Shown here one piece after another: positions 45,183-52,767 of a DNA stretch of 64,000 nt (position 1 is the first letter of the stretch; each line of letters starts with the position of its first letter). Under the pieces are notes generated by a model, which was not told where the DNA came from, made no database searches, and saw nothing but the letters and a program-made list of their open reading frames with translations. Both the position numbers and the translations under genes were made by a program. This DNA comes from Fibrobacter sp. Its GTDB lineage: Bacteria; Fibrobacterota; Chitinivibrionia; Chitinivibrionales; Chitinispirillaceae. The stretch lies in NCBI GenBank assembly GCA_012519985.1, contig JAAYPC010000018.1:1-64000 (forward strand). The letters are read 5' to 3'.

Positions 45183-45518
45183 AAGTCGCGCGTGAAAACG
45201 CACTTCTAAAGTATGTGGTTGACCGAATTACGCATGAAAACGCACTTCTAAAGTGTGTGGTTGACCGAATTACGCATGAAAACGCACTTCTAAAGTGTGT
45301 GGTTGACCGAATTACGCGTGAAAACGCACTTCTAAAGTGTGTGGTTGACCGAATTACGCGTGAAAACGCACTTCTAAAGTGTGTGGTTGACCGCAATACG
45401 CGTGAGAACGCACTTCTAAAGTGTGTGATTGACCGCAATACGCGTGAGAACGCACTTCTAAAGTGTGTGGTTGACCGAATTACGCGTGAAATTGTACCCC
45501 TAAAGTGTTTTGTTGACC
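45183..45518. repeat. 42-bp tandem repeat array, sub-family B (8 units)
   Basis: Eight units of exactly 42 bp, six of them nearly identical (GAATTACGCGTGAAAACGCA then CTTCTAAAGTGTGTGGTTGA and CC). Each unit holds two small inverted repeats: GCGT-GAAA-ACGC and CACTT-CTA-AAGTG. The period is a multiple of three, so both strands stay open across it (plus strand 14-mer VVDRITHENALLKC), but there is no ribosome-binding site or conservation evidence for a protein. Confidence 0.92.
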
Positions 45519-45646
45519 GCAAAAAGGGAGGTAGTGGAATAAGGTGTGTTGAAATCCAATCGCACAGGGCGTTGTCCTGTGCTAAAATAGAGCGCCCCTT
45601 CAGGACTGGATCGGATGACCTCCTCTGGAAGGATTTGAGACACAAA

Positions 45647-45688
45647 TAAAAAAGCCGCTTTTCAGGAACAATTACCTGAAAAGCGGCT
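45647..45688 (-). terminator. terminator of the hydrogenase operon
   Basis: Perfect 14-bp inverted repeat AGCCGCTTTTCAGG / CCTGAAAAGCGGCT with an 8-nt loop, followed on the minus strand by TTTTTT, 50 bp after the hydA stop. Confidence 0.92.
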
Positions 45689-45737
45689 AAAGAAACATTC
45701 CTAAATCTGCAGTGCTGAATATCAGCAATTGCAGATT

Positions 45738-47483
45738 TTATTTCTGGTACTCCGGACGCTCAATGTAGGTTGTGTGGAGCAAGTGATGTGCTTTCTCACT
45801 GTGCGGCTCTCCGAGAAATTCATCATAGAGTTTCTTAACAAATGGATTCTCATGAGAATATCGCAGTGTACAGGCTTCGTCTTCACCATAGAGACCCTGA
45901 GAACGAGCCATTCTGATCTCATCGGTTACTCCATAGGGTTGACCACCACCACCGATACAACCACCAGGACAGGCCATAACTTCAATGAAATGATAAGGAA
46001 GTTCTTTGCCCTCCTGTTTTGCCTCTCTTACTTTATTGAGTACGAATTCCACATTTTTAAGCCCATGAGCTACAGCAACCTTCACAGTGATATCACCCAC
46101 CATGACAGTTCCTTCTTTCACTCCGTCGAGTCCGCGAACATTCTCGAACTCCACGTTTTTAAGTTTTCCACCTGTTACATAGTCATAAGCCGTGCGAAGT
46201 GCAGCCTCCATCACTCCACCAGTAACACCGAAGATGGTAGCAGCACCGCTGTACTCACCCAGAATGTGATCCGGTTCTTCTTCGGGAAGATTGACAAAAT
46301 CAATACCGGCCTGCTTGATCATACGAGCCAGCTCACGGGTAGTGATCGAGATATCAATATCCTGATGTCCCGATGCATACATTTCTTTGGAGCGAATGAT
46401 CTCATACTTTTTAGCAGTGCAGGGCATAATTGAAACCATACACATCTTGCCAGCATCGAGTCTGCGTTTTTGTGCATAGTAGGTTTTAGTAAGTGCTCCA
46501 ACCATTGCCTGCGGAGATTTACAGGTAGAAAAGTTGTCTTTAAAGTCACTGTGGTATTTTTCCATAAAATCTACCCATGCCGGGCAGCAACTGGTAATCA
46601 GGGGAAGCATCTCAGGTGCCTGGGTAAACCGGTTCACAAACTCTGTGGCTTCCTCGACGATCGTAAGGTCTGCACCGAAATTGGTATCAAAAACCGCCTT
46701 AAAACCCATTCTTCTGAGAGCTGCATAGATTTTACCGGTGAGATTTGTTCCTGGAGCATAACCGAATGCTTCACCTAAAGCAACCCTTACAGCAGGTGCA
46801 ATCTGAACTGCACAGTAGGTATCAGGATCCTGCAAGGCCTGCCATACCTTCTGAGTCTCATCATTTTCAAAAATTGCACCTGTTGGACAATGAGCAGAAC
46901 ACTGCCCACAACGCACACAGGGAGATTCAGAGAGCGTAATATCACCTGCAGGAGAGATTCTGGTTTCAAAGCCCCGATCCAGAAATGAAAGAGCCCATAC
47001 ATTTTGATTCTGCTGACAGACTGTAACACATCTGCCGCAAGAAACGCATTTGCGGGGTTCCAGGACAATAGTGCCGGTAGAGCGGTCAGCCGCAAGATCG
47101 GGCACCACTTCAGGGAAAGATTCCCGTGTAATTCCAAAATCTGAAGCCAGAGCCTGAAGCTCACAGGTACCGTTTCTGCCGCAGGTCAAACACTCATTTG
47201 GATGTTTGGAAAGGATCAACTCGATTACCGTGCGCCTGACATCGACTATCTCCGGATCATGGGTGGTAATTTCCATGTTTTCTTCAATAGGAGTACAGCA
47301 GGCCCGCAGCATTTTATTGGACCCTTTGACCTTTACTATACAAATACCGCAGGAAGCGGTGGGAGGCAGATCCGGATGCTTACAAAGTGTAGGTATTTTA
47401 ACCTGTACTTTTTCGGCAGCCTCCAGAATGGTCGTACCTTCGGAGACACTTACAGAAATTCCGTTTATTTTTGCCTTTATCAT
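45738..47483 (-). CDS. hydA: [FeFe]-hydrogenase catalytic subunit HydA/HndD
   Basis: 581 residues. N-terminal [2Fe-2S] plant-type ferredoxin domain (CGICIVKVKGSNKMLRAC), a His-ligated 4Fe-4S site (HPNECLTCGRNGTC), two 4Fe-4S ferredoxin motifs (CVSCGRCVTVC, CVRCGQCSAHC), then the H-cluster domain with the three motifs TSCCPAW, MPCTAKKYE and MACPGGCIGGGGQP. Catalyses reversible H2 formation. With the co-encoded NuoF/NuoE-like subunits it should form a multimeric NAD(P)- and ferredoxin-linked (bifurcating) hydrogenase. 5 bp after the hydB stop. Confidence 0.96.
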   Translation of the reverse strand: MIKAKINGISVSVSEGTTILEAAEKVQVKIPTLCKHPDLPPTASCGICIVKVKGSNKMLRACCTPIEENMEITTHDPEIVDVRRTVIELILSKHPNECLTCGRNGTCELQALASDFGITRESFPEVVPDLAADRSTGTIVLEPRKCVSCGRCVTVCQQNQNVWALSFLDRGFETRISPAGDITLSESPCVRCGQCSAHCPTGAIFENDETQKVWQALQDPDTYCAVQIAPAVRVALGEAFGYAPGTNLTGKIYAALRRMGFKAVFDTNFGADLTIVEEATEFVNRFTQAPEMLPLITSCCPAWVDFMEKYHSDFKDNFSTCKSPQAMVGALTKTYYAQKRRLDAGKMCMVSIMPCTAKKYEIIRSKEMYASGHQDIDISITTRELARMIKQAGIDFVNLPEEEPDHILGEYSGAATIFGVTGGVMEAALRTAYDYVTGGKLKNVEFENVRGLDGVKEGTVMVGDITVKVAVAHGLKNVEFVLNKVREAKQEGKELPYHFIEVMACPGGCIGGGGQPYGVTDEIRMARSQGLYGEDEACTLRYSHENPFVKKLYDEFLGEPHSEKAHHLLHTTYIERPEYQK

Positions 47484-47488
47484 AATGT

Positions 47489-49228
47489 TTATACCCTCGC
47501 TATCGCTTCAAATTTGCATACATCAAAACATCTTCCGCATTTGATGCACTTGGCCTGATCTATGGTATAACCAATTTGCCGATCACCAGTTATCGCGGAG
47601 ACAGGACAGTTTTTCATACACAGGCTGCATTTTTTACACTTCTCAGCAATCACCTCATATTGTGCTAATTTGGTGCATTTACCGGCCCGGCATTTCTTTT
47701 CATTCACATGCTGCAGATATTCTTCTTCGAAATATCTTAATGTAGACAAAACCGGATTAGGAGCGGTCTGCCCTAAAGCACAAAGAGAAGCCTTCTGCAT
47801 TCCCTGAGCAATGCGGCGCAAACTGGAGATATCATCCATCTCTGCTATTCCATCGGTTATTTTTTCCAGAATTGAAAGCATCTGATAACCACCGATTCGG
47901 CAGGGAGCGCATTTTCCACAGGATTCATCGACACAGAATTTCAGGTAGAATTTGGAGATATCGACCAGACAGTCGTCCTCATCCATTACAATCATTCCAC
48001 CTGAACCCATAATCGAACCCAGTTCCATAAGATGCTCATAGCTTACCGGAGTATCCATATACTTCTCAGGAATAACGCCTCCGGAAGGCCCTCCGGTCTG
48101 AACAGCAACCAGTTTTTTACCTCCTGCAATCCCGCCACTGATACCAAATACAATCTCCCTTATCGGGGTACCCATAGCGATCTCTACAAGTCCTGAATTA
48201 GCCACCTTACCGGTAACCGCAAAAACCTTGGTTCCTTTGGATTTTTCGGTTCCAATGGATGAAAACCATTCAGAACCTCTCTGAAAGATTGCCGCTATAT
48301 TAGCCAGAGTTTCGACATTGTTAATAATGGTAGGTTTATCCCAAAGTCCACGATCCGATGGGAAAGGAGGACGGGGACGTGGAGTACCGCGTTTGCCTTC
48401 AATGGATGCTAGCAGAGCGGTCTCTTCACCACAAACAAAAGCACCTGCACCCAGTCGGATTTCCAGATCAAAATTAAAAGATGAACCGAGGATGGAGTTG
48501 CCAAGAAGGCCTCTTTGGTAAGCCTGCTTCAAGGCTTTCTCCACTCTTTCAATAGCCAGCGGATATTCGGCGCGGATATAGAGAAAACCTTTACTTGCCC
48601 CTATAGCATAGCCGGCAATGATCATTCCTTCAATAACAGAATGCGGGTCCCCTTCCAGAACACTTCGATCCATGTAAGCCCCCGGATCCCCTTCATCGGC
48701 ATTACAGACCACATATTTTTCGGTTCCAAAAGAGTTTCTTGCCAGATTCCATTTTAACCAGGTAGGAAATCCTGCTCCCCCTCTTCCCCTGAGGCCGCTT
48801 TTTTTCAACTCATCGATGACCTGCTCGGGTTTAAAGTCAAGCAGGCACTTTGCAAGCGAAACATAACCGCTATGACCGATGTAATCATCGATGCTTTCGG
48901 GATCAACGATACCGCAGTTACGCAGGACGATTCTGGTTTGTATATACTCATTACGGTACAGAAGATCCTCAATGGGAGTTCCCTGTTTTACAGTTACATT
49001 GAGAATCTGTTCGATTTGATCCGGCTGAACATTTGCATAAACAATGTCCAGCGGAATAATCTTTACCACCACACCTCTATTGTAAACACCCAGATCTGCA
49101 GCCCGCACCACCTGAACATCATTTTCTATCCCCAGATCCCGTGCGGCTTTAATGAATTGGGACTGGTAATCTCTGGTAACATCACTGCTCAGTCCGGTGT
49201 CTTTAATCAGAATAACAGTTTTACTCAT
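47489..49228 (-). CDS. hydB: hydrogenase NADH/flavin subunit HydB/HndC (NuoF-like)
   Basis: 579 residues from the ATG at 49228, which has AGGAGG upstream; the frame extends to 49366 but that would overlap the previous gene by 131 bp. N-terminal thioredoxin-like 2Fe-2S-type region lacking a full set of Cys, the NuoF FMN/NADH-binding motifs (GLRGRGGAGFPTWLKW; CNADEGDPGAYMDR; GAGAFVCGEETALLASIEG), a NuoF 4Fe-4S site (ESCGKCAPCRIGG), and C-terminal 2x[4Fe-4S] (CKKCSLCMKNCP; CIKCGRCFDVC). It takes electrons to or from NAD(H). Confidence 0.94.
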   Translation of the reverse strand: MSKTVILIKDTGLSSDVTRDYQSQFIKAARDLGIENDVQVVRAADLGVYNRGVVVKIIPLDIVYANVQPDQIEQILNVTVKQGTPIEDLLYRNEYIQTRIVLRNCGIVDPESIDDYIGHSGYVSLAKCLLDFKPEQVIDELKKSGLRGRGGAGFPTWLKWNLARNSFGTEKYVVCNADEGDPGAYMDRSVLEGDPHSVIEGMIIAGYAIGASKGFLYIRAEYPLAIERVEKALKQAYQRGLLGNSILGSSFNFDLEIRLGAGAFVCGEETALLASIEGKRGTPRPRPPFPSDRGLWDKPTIINNVETLANIAAIFQRGSEWFSSIGTEKSKGTKVFAVTGKVANSGLVEIAMGTPIREIVFGISGGIAGGKKLVAVQTGGPSGGVIPEKYMDTPVSYEHLMELGSIMGSGGMIVMDEDDCLVDISKFYLKFCVDESCGKCAPCRIGGYQMLSILEKITDGIAEMDDISSLRRIAQGMQKASLCALGQTAPNPVLSTLRYFEEEYLQHVNEKKCRAGKCTKLAQYEVIAEKCKKCSLCMKNCPVSAITGDRQIGYTIDQAKCIKCGRCFDVCKFEAIARV

Positions 49229-49235
49229 AATGTAC

Positions 49236-49586
49236 TTACCTCCTGACCGGCAGATCAAAAATATGGTCGTTAACCAGGCGTTTCCCGCAGACATGCTCTT
49301 CCATGATGCGCAAAGCAGTCTCAGAATTAACCATTCCATAGGTAACCACAGGAAGCCCCTCCACATATACCTCTATCAATGGTTCAGCGTAACACATCCC
49401 CACACAACCGGTCCTTTTAAGCTCAATCTGCACATCCCTGCGTTTGATCTCTTTGGCAAGCGTATCAAAAACATCCTGAGCCCCAGCAGCAATACCACAA
49501 GTACTCATGCCTACCTTAATATAGGGCTGTACTGGGGGATTTGCCGATGCAGCCGCCTGCAGATCTTCTTTAGTCATTTTTCTCAT
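49236..49586 (-). CDS. thioredoxin-like [2Fe-2S] protein, HndB family
   Basis: 116 residues. Cys pattern of the thioredoxin-like [2Fe-2S] fold: MSTCGIAAGA at the first pair and RTGCVGMCYAEP at the second. Homologous to HndB of NADP-reducing hydrogenases. Probably an electron-transfer subunit between the NuoE- and NuoF-like subunits. It lies 7 bp before hydB and 6 bp after the NuoE-like gene. Confidence 0.9.
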   Translation of the reverse strand: MRKMTKEDLQAAASANPPVQPYIKVGMSTCGIAAGAQDVFDTLAKEIKRRDVQIELKRTGCVGMCYAEPLIEVYVEGLPVVTYGMVNSETALRIMEEHVCGKRLVNDHIFDLPVRR

Positions 49587-49592
49587 AGTTTC

Positions 49593-50069
49593 TCATCCCT
49601 CTTTCTTGTATTTAGAAAGAATTGTTGCTACCTCTTCTCTTTTTACTTTTCCATGGATTTCCCCATTGACCATCATCACAGGAGCTAATCCGCAACAACC
49701 CAGACATCTCACCACATCCAGATGAAAAAGGCCATCAGAGGTGGTCTGGCCCTCTTTAACATTAAGCATCGATTTAACCTCTTCTACCAGCTCCGGTGCC
49801 CCTTTGAGATAGCAGGCAGTACCCAAACAGATAGAGATGTTATACTTTCCAGGCGGATCGAGTTTAAAGTAGTTATAGAAAGTAATCACCTCATAGATCC
49901 TGGCCATAGGGATATCCAGGAGTTTGGAGAGTTTCAGGGAGACATCACGAGGTACATAGCCATACTGATTCTGGATTTCATGGAGAATCATTATAAGGCT
50001 ACCCTTTTTTTCACGCCACTTTTCGGCTAAAGCGGCAATATCTTGAGTGGCCGAACCATTCTGCACCAT
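49593..50069 (-). CDS. hydC: NuoE-like hydrogenase subunit HydC/HndA
   Basis: 158 residues. NuoE/24-kDa family: helical start (SLIMILHEIQNQYGYVPRDV) and thioredoxin-like domain with 2Fe-2S ligands CLGTACYLKGA and VRCLGCCGLAP. First gene of the hydC-hndB-hydB-hydA operon; AGGGG lies nine bases before the ATG. The upstream region carries a promoter overlapped by a Rex operator. Confidence 0.93.
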   Translation of the reverse strand: MVQNGSATQDIAALAEKWREKKGSLIMILHEIQNQYGYVPRDVSLKLSKLLDIPMARIYEVITFYNYFKLDPPGKYNISICLGTACYLKGAPELVEEVKSMLNVKEGQTTSDGLFHLDVVRCLGCCGLAPVMMVNGEIHGKVKREEVATILSKYKKEG

Positions 50070-50181
50070 AAAAAAACGCCCCTTCTATGGAGGAAGTCTG
50101 TTATTGTGAAAGCAGTCACTTTAGTTGTGACATTTTCACCCTTAAGAATATCAAATATACACCCTTTACCTATAGCTGGCA

Positions 50182-50210
50182 ATAATATCTTGTGATTAAA
50201 TTAACATCAA
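50182..50210 (-). promoter_or_regulatory. sigma70-type promoter of the hydrogenase operon
   Basis: Minus-strand -35 TTGATG (complement of 50205-50210), 17-bp spacer, -10 TATTAT (complement of 50182-50187). Transcript start would be near 50175, about 105 bp before the hydC ATG. Confidence 0.7.
50190..50207. promoter_or_regulatory. Rex operator in the hydrogenase promoter
   Basis: TTGTGATTAAATTAACAT, an 18-bp site with the Rex form TTGTKAA-N4-TTMACAA and mismatches only at the inner and outer T. It fills the spacer of the hydrogenase promoter and touches the -35, so bound Rex would exclude RNA polymerase. Confidence 0.7.
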
Positions 50211-50411
50211 GCGTCAAGTTATTGTGAAAGTTGAATCTTTAATTCACCCTTTTTGCATAATGTTGCTTAAATTTAGCTTAGAAAATTACCTTTTTAAGTT
50301 AAAAGGGTCACTTTATGTGAACTGCGACACATTAATGTTGCCCCGCAACTCTCCATCCCTTATTTTTAACGGCAAGCAACAGAAGTCTATATTGTGAACA
50401 GGAGTAACTTT

Positions 50412-51059
50412 ATGGTGACCAATAAAAATTCAATTCTCCGTCTTTCCCGTTACAAAAATGCCCTATACCGATTTAAAACTATAGGTTTTTTCAAAATCTT
50501 TTCTGATTACCTGGCCGATGCTGTCGGAGTCACCAGTGCCCAGGTGCGCAAAGACTTCTCTCTGTTTGGCATTTCTGGAAACAAACGGGGCGGATACCAG
50601 ATCGATGCCTTAATCGAGAAACTCAATGACATTCTGGGTAAAAATGAGTTACAGAAAGTGATCTTAGCCGGGGCGGGTAATCTGGGAAGCGCTCTTATAA
50701 AGTATAAAAGTTTTGAGAAAGAGGGAATCAAAATCGTAGCCGCCTTCGATATAGATCCCGCAAAGCATAACCCTAAACTCCCGGTACCGGTTCTTCCTCT
50801 TGAAGAGCTGGAGAGCTTTGTAAAAAGTCATAATACCAAAATCGGAATCATCTGTGTTCCCGACATTGCAGCTCAACATACTCTGGATGTAATGATAAGG
50901 GCAGGAATAAATGGTGTTTTAAACTTCGCCCCCATACAGCTTAAAACCGCAGAAAACTGCATCGTAAGCAATGTTAATCTGGAAACTGAGCTGGAAAACC
51001 TGATCTATTTTGTAAATGCTTTACAGAAAGCTCCAAATGTACGCCTCACCGACAACTGA
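50412..51059 (+). CDS. rex: redox-sensing transcriptional repressor Rex
   Basis: 215 residues from the ATG at 50412, which has AGGAG seven bases upstream; the frame also opens at a GTG (50394), which would put the ribosome-binding site inside the gene. N-terminal winged helix (LSRYKNALYRF, DAVGVTSAQVRKDFSLFG, GNKRGGYQIDALI) and C-terminal NAD(H)-binding Rossmann fold (LAGAGNLGSALIKY, AAFDIDP, CVPDIAAQHT). Senses NADH/NAD+ and represses fermentative and hydrogenase genes when NAD+ dominates. Divergent from the hydrogenase operon; a TTGTGAA half-site lies 14-20 bp before the ATG, compatible with autoregulation. Confidence 0.94.
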   Translation: MVTNKNSILRLSRYKNALYRFKTIGFFKIFSDYLADAVGVTSAQVRKDFSLFGISGNKRGGYQIDALIEKLNDILGKNELQKVILAGAGNLGSALIKYKSFEKEGIKIVAAFDIDPAKHNPKLPVPVLPLEELESFVKSHNTKIGIICVPDIAAQHTLDVMIRAGINGVLNFAPIQLKTAENCIVSNVNLETELENLIYFVNALQKAPNVRLTDN

Positions 51060-51063
51060 AAAC

Positions 51064-51978
51064 TCACCATCGTTTATGTTTGAAAAACAGCAGAGAAGCA
51101 GTCAATGCCAGAGCCGATAAGAGCATGACCAGCATAAAAGCAGCCGGATTTTCCTGCAGTGGAATTTTAACGTTCATAGAAAAAACGCTGACCACAAAAG
51201 TAGGAACCATGATAGCAATGGTCAGGATATTCAGGGTTTTCATAAGGCTGTTAAGATTATTGCTGACTATGGAAGCACGGGCCCCAGTAAGGCTGGAGAT
51301 AATATTTGAATAGATCTCGGTCTGTTTGAGACACTGATTATTCTCGATCCAGATATCATCCAGAAATTCCTGATTGGATACACTGAAGCCTATTCTGGCA
51401 ATATTGTTTTTCAGTTTTTCAATCAACACAGCATTTGAGTGAATGGCATTGAGATAATAAACCAGGCTTTTCTCCAGAGAAAACATATGAAGCAGGAATT
51501 TGTTTTCCACTGAGGTATTTACCTTCTGTTCCAGTTCATCGGAGATCATGTTTATCACCCGCAGATGCTGCAGGAAATGGGATATGGAGCGGTAGATTAT
51601 CCTTAACATCACATCCAGCAATGTTTTTACTTCATAACTGCTTCTGCCATCGAAAAGCGGCACATCTTCACTTATAAGGATTATCATCCTTTCCTTGAAT
51701 ACGAAGATTCCCATCGAGGAGACTTTGAAAAGGAACTGTTTGTCTGATGAAAAATTTCGGGGACGTTTAAAAATCACTGCAAAGTGATTTTGTTCAAACT
51801 CCAGTCTCGAAAGTTCATCAGGATCAAATGCAGAATTGACGGTGTGCTCATCCAGTTGAAAATTCTCGGTCAGAAAATAGATCTCATCTTTATCCGGACT
51901 GATAAAGACCAGAATCCTGGAATCCTCGTTTTCTGTAGGGACAATCGCTCCGTTTTCAACCTCAAACTTTTTTAACAT
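51064..51978 (-). CDS. CorA-family divalent cation transporter with GMN variant
   Basis: 304 residues from the ATG at 51978; an upstream in-frame start at 52011 lacks a site, while AAGG precedes 51978. Large helical cytoplasmic N-terminal domain, long helices (~150-240), and two C-terminal membrane helices. The signature GMN of CorA Mg/Co channels is SMN here (VVSVFSMNVKIPLQEN), so the Gly is changed. It is in the CorA superfamily, but Mg2+ selectivity should not be assumed. Ends four bases from the rex stop (convergent). Confidence 0.85.
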   Translation of the reverse strand: MLKKFEVENGAIVPTENEDSRILVFISPDKDEIYFLTENFQLDEHTVNSAFDPDELSRLEFEQNHFAVIFKRPRNFSSDKQFLFKVSSMGIFVFKERMIILISEDVPLFDGRSSYEVKTLLDVMLRIIYRSISHFLQHLRVINMISDELEQKVNTSVENKFLLHMFSLEKSLVYYLNAIHSNAVLIEKLKNNIARIGFSVSNQEFLDDIWIENNQCLKQTEIYSNIISSLTGARASIVSNNLNSLMKTLNILTIAIMVPTFVVSVFSMNVKIPLQENPAAFMLVMLLSALALTASLLFFKHKRW

Positions 51979-52145
51979 AAAGAAACCTTGAATTGGCAAA
52001 AATTTACACAATGCAGCAAAAAACGTAAGCGAATTTTCCTGCTACCAGTTTACTGGGGACCAGAATCGGCAACCGCCAGGATTCAAGATCACGGAGATGG
52101 AGTTCTTTTGTTTTGAGGTCTGTAAAGCATGGACAGCCTTGAACT

Positions 52146-52433
52146 CTACTCCGCTTTCTTTTTGGCAGTTTTCTTTTTGGCAGGTGTTGCTCCTGAAGCC
52201 CGGGAACGTTTTGGTTTAGAAACTTCGGTGGCAACAGTTTCTTCCTTTTTAGCCGCTTTCTGAGCTTTCTTTACTTTCTCTGCCGGTTCTTTCTCTTTTA
52301 AACGCCTTTGTTCTTCTTCTTTAATCTCGTTTTCAGCCTGGGTCCAGTCCTGAATATGATAACCATGCTGACCACCGCGTGCCAGAAACAGTTCATATGC
52401 ACGTTTTGCAATTCTTTCCTGGAGTGACTCCAT
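52146..52433 (-). CDS. DUF2934 domain protein
   Basis: 95 residues. Residues 1-45 match DUF2934 (ERIAKRAYELFLARGGQHGY, then HIQDWTQAENEI). The rest is a Lys/Ala-rich, probably nucleic-acid-binding or disordered tail (TPAKKKTAKKKAE). Function unknown. AGGAGG precedes the ATG. Confidence 0.8.
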   Translation of the reverse strand: MESLQERIAKRAYELFLARGGQHGYHIQDWTQAENEIKEEEQRRLKEKEPAEKVKKAQKAAKKEETVATEVSKPKRSRASGATPAKKKTAKKKAE

Positions 52434-52767
52434 ACACTGCCTCCTTGTTGGTGTTATCCATTGAGATTGTTTAACCTAAATCGTACGATTCACGCCAAAC
52501 ACATCGTCCCAATCAGATTTAAATATGTGTTCTGGTGAAATCGGTATCATAGAAGATACCCAAATTATTCTAATTAGCTTATTTTTTTAAGAGTTAATTA
52601 TATATTATTGAACCTGTTATTATCAATGCACATCTTTTTTTTCAATAATCAGGCCACATTCATTACAACTGCATCGCTATTTATTATGAAATCGTGCTAT
52701 TATAAAATTATTTTCCTTTCAACAACACTTTTCACTTTTTTGCAGAAATTACTATGAATCAATTGCT
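52434..52767. other. AT-rich divergent region before iorA
   Basis: 334 bp. It contains a perfect 12-bp palindrome AATCGTACGATT (52479-52490) near the DUF2934 side that could be an operator. No confident -35/-10 pair for iorA is visible in the very AT-rich stretch 52560-52740. Confidence 0.4.

Larger units (their letters stand above)
44403..45737. other. long non-coding interval upstream of the maturation operon
   Basis: 1335 bp between the hydA stop and the TM1266-type gene start, both on minus. It contains the hydA terminator, the 16-unit 42-bp array, a hairpin-rich leader candidate and a terminator-like hairpin (listed separately). ORFs across the array are a by-product of the 42-bp period. 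No other gene is seen. Confidence 0.6.
50070..50411. other. divergent rex-hydrogenase control region
   Basis: 342 bp. It holds the minus-strand promoter and Rex operator (listed separately) and further TTGTGAA/TTCACC half-sites at 50104-50110, 50125-50141, 50222-50228 with 50243-50249, 50307-50321 and 50392-50398. Confidence 0.6.

Noticed and set aside
44841-45518. CRISPR array
   Set aside because: Units are contiguous 42-bp repeats without unique spacers, and no cas genes are present.
45172-45649. Open frames on both strands across the 42-bp array (144-157 residues, perfect 14-residue repeats)
   Set aside because: Both strands and several frames stay open because 42 is a multiple of three; no ribosome-binding site, no family, and synonymous/non-synonymous positions do not differ. 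A repeat artefact.
49229-49366. 46-residue N-terminal extension of hydB
   Set aside because: It would overlap the preceding ferredoxin gene by most of its length and does not resemble the family; the ATG at 49228 has AGGAGG.
52004-52234. 76-codon minus frame over the end of the DUF2934 gene
   Set aside because: Out of frame with DUF2934, Arg/Lys/Leu-rich as expected for a shifted frame of a Lys-rich tail.
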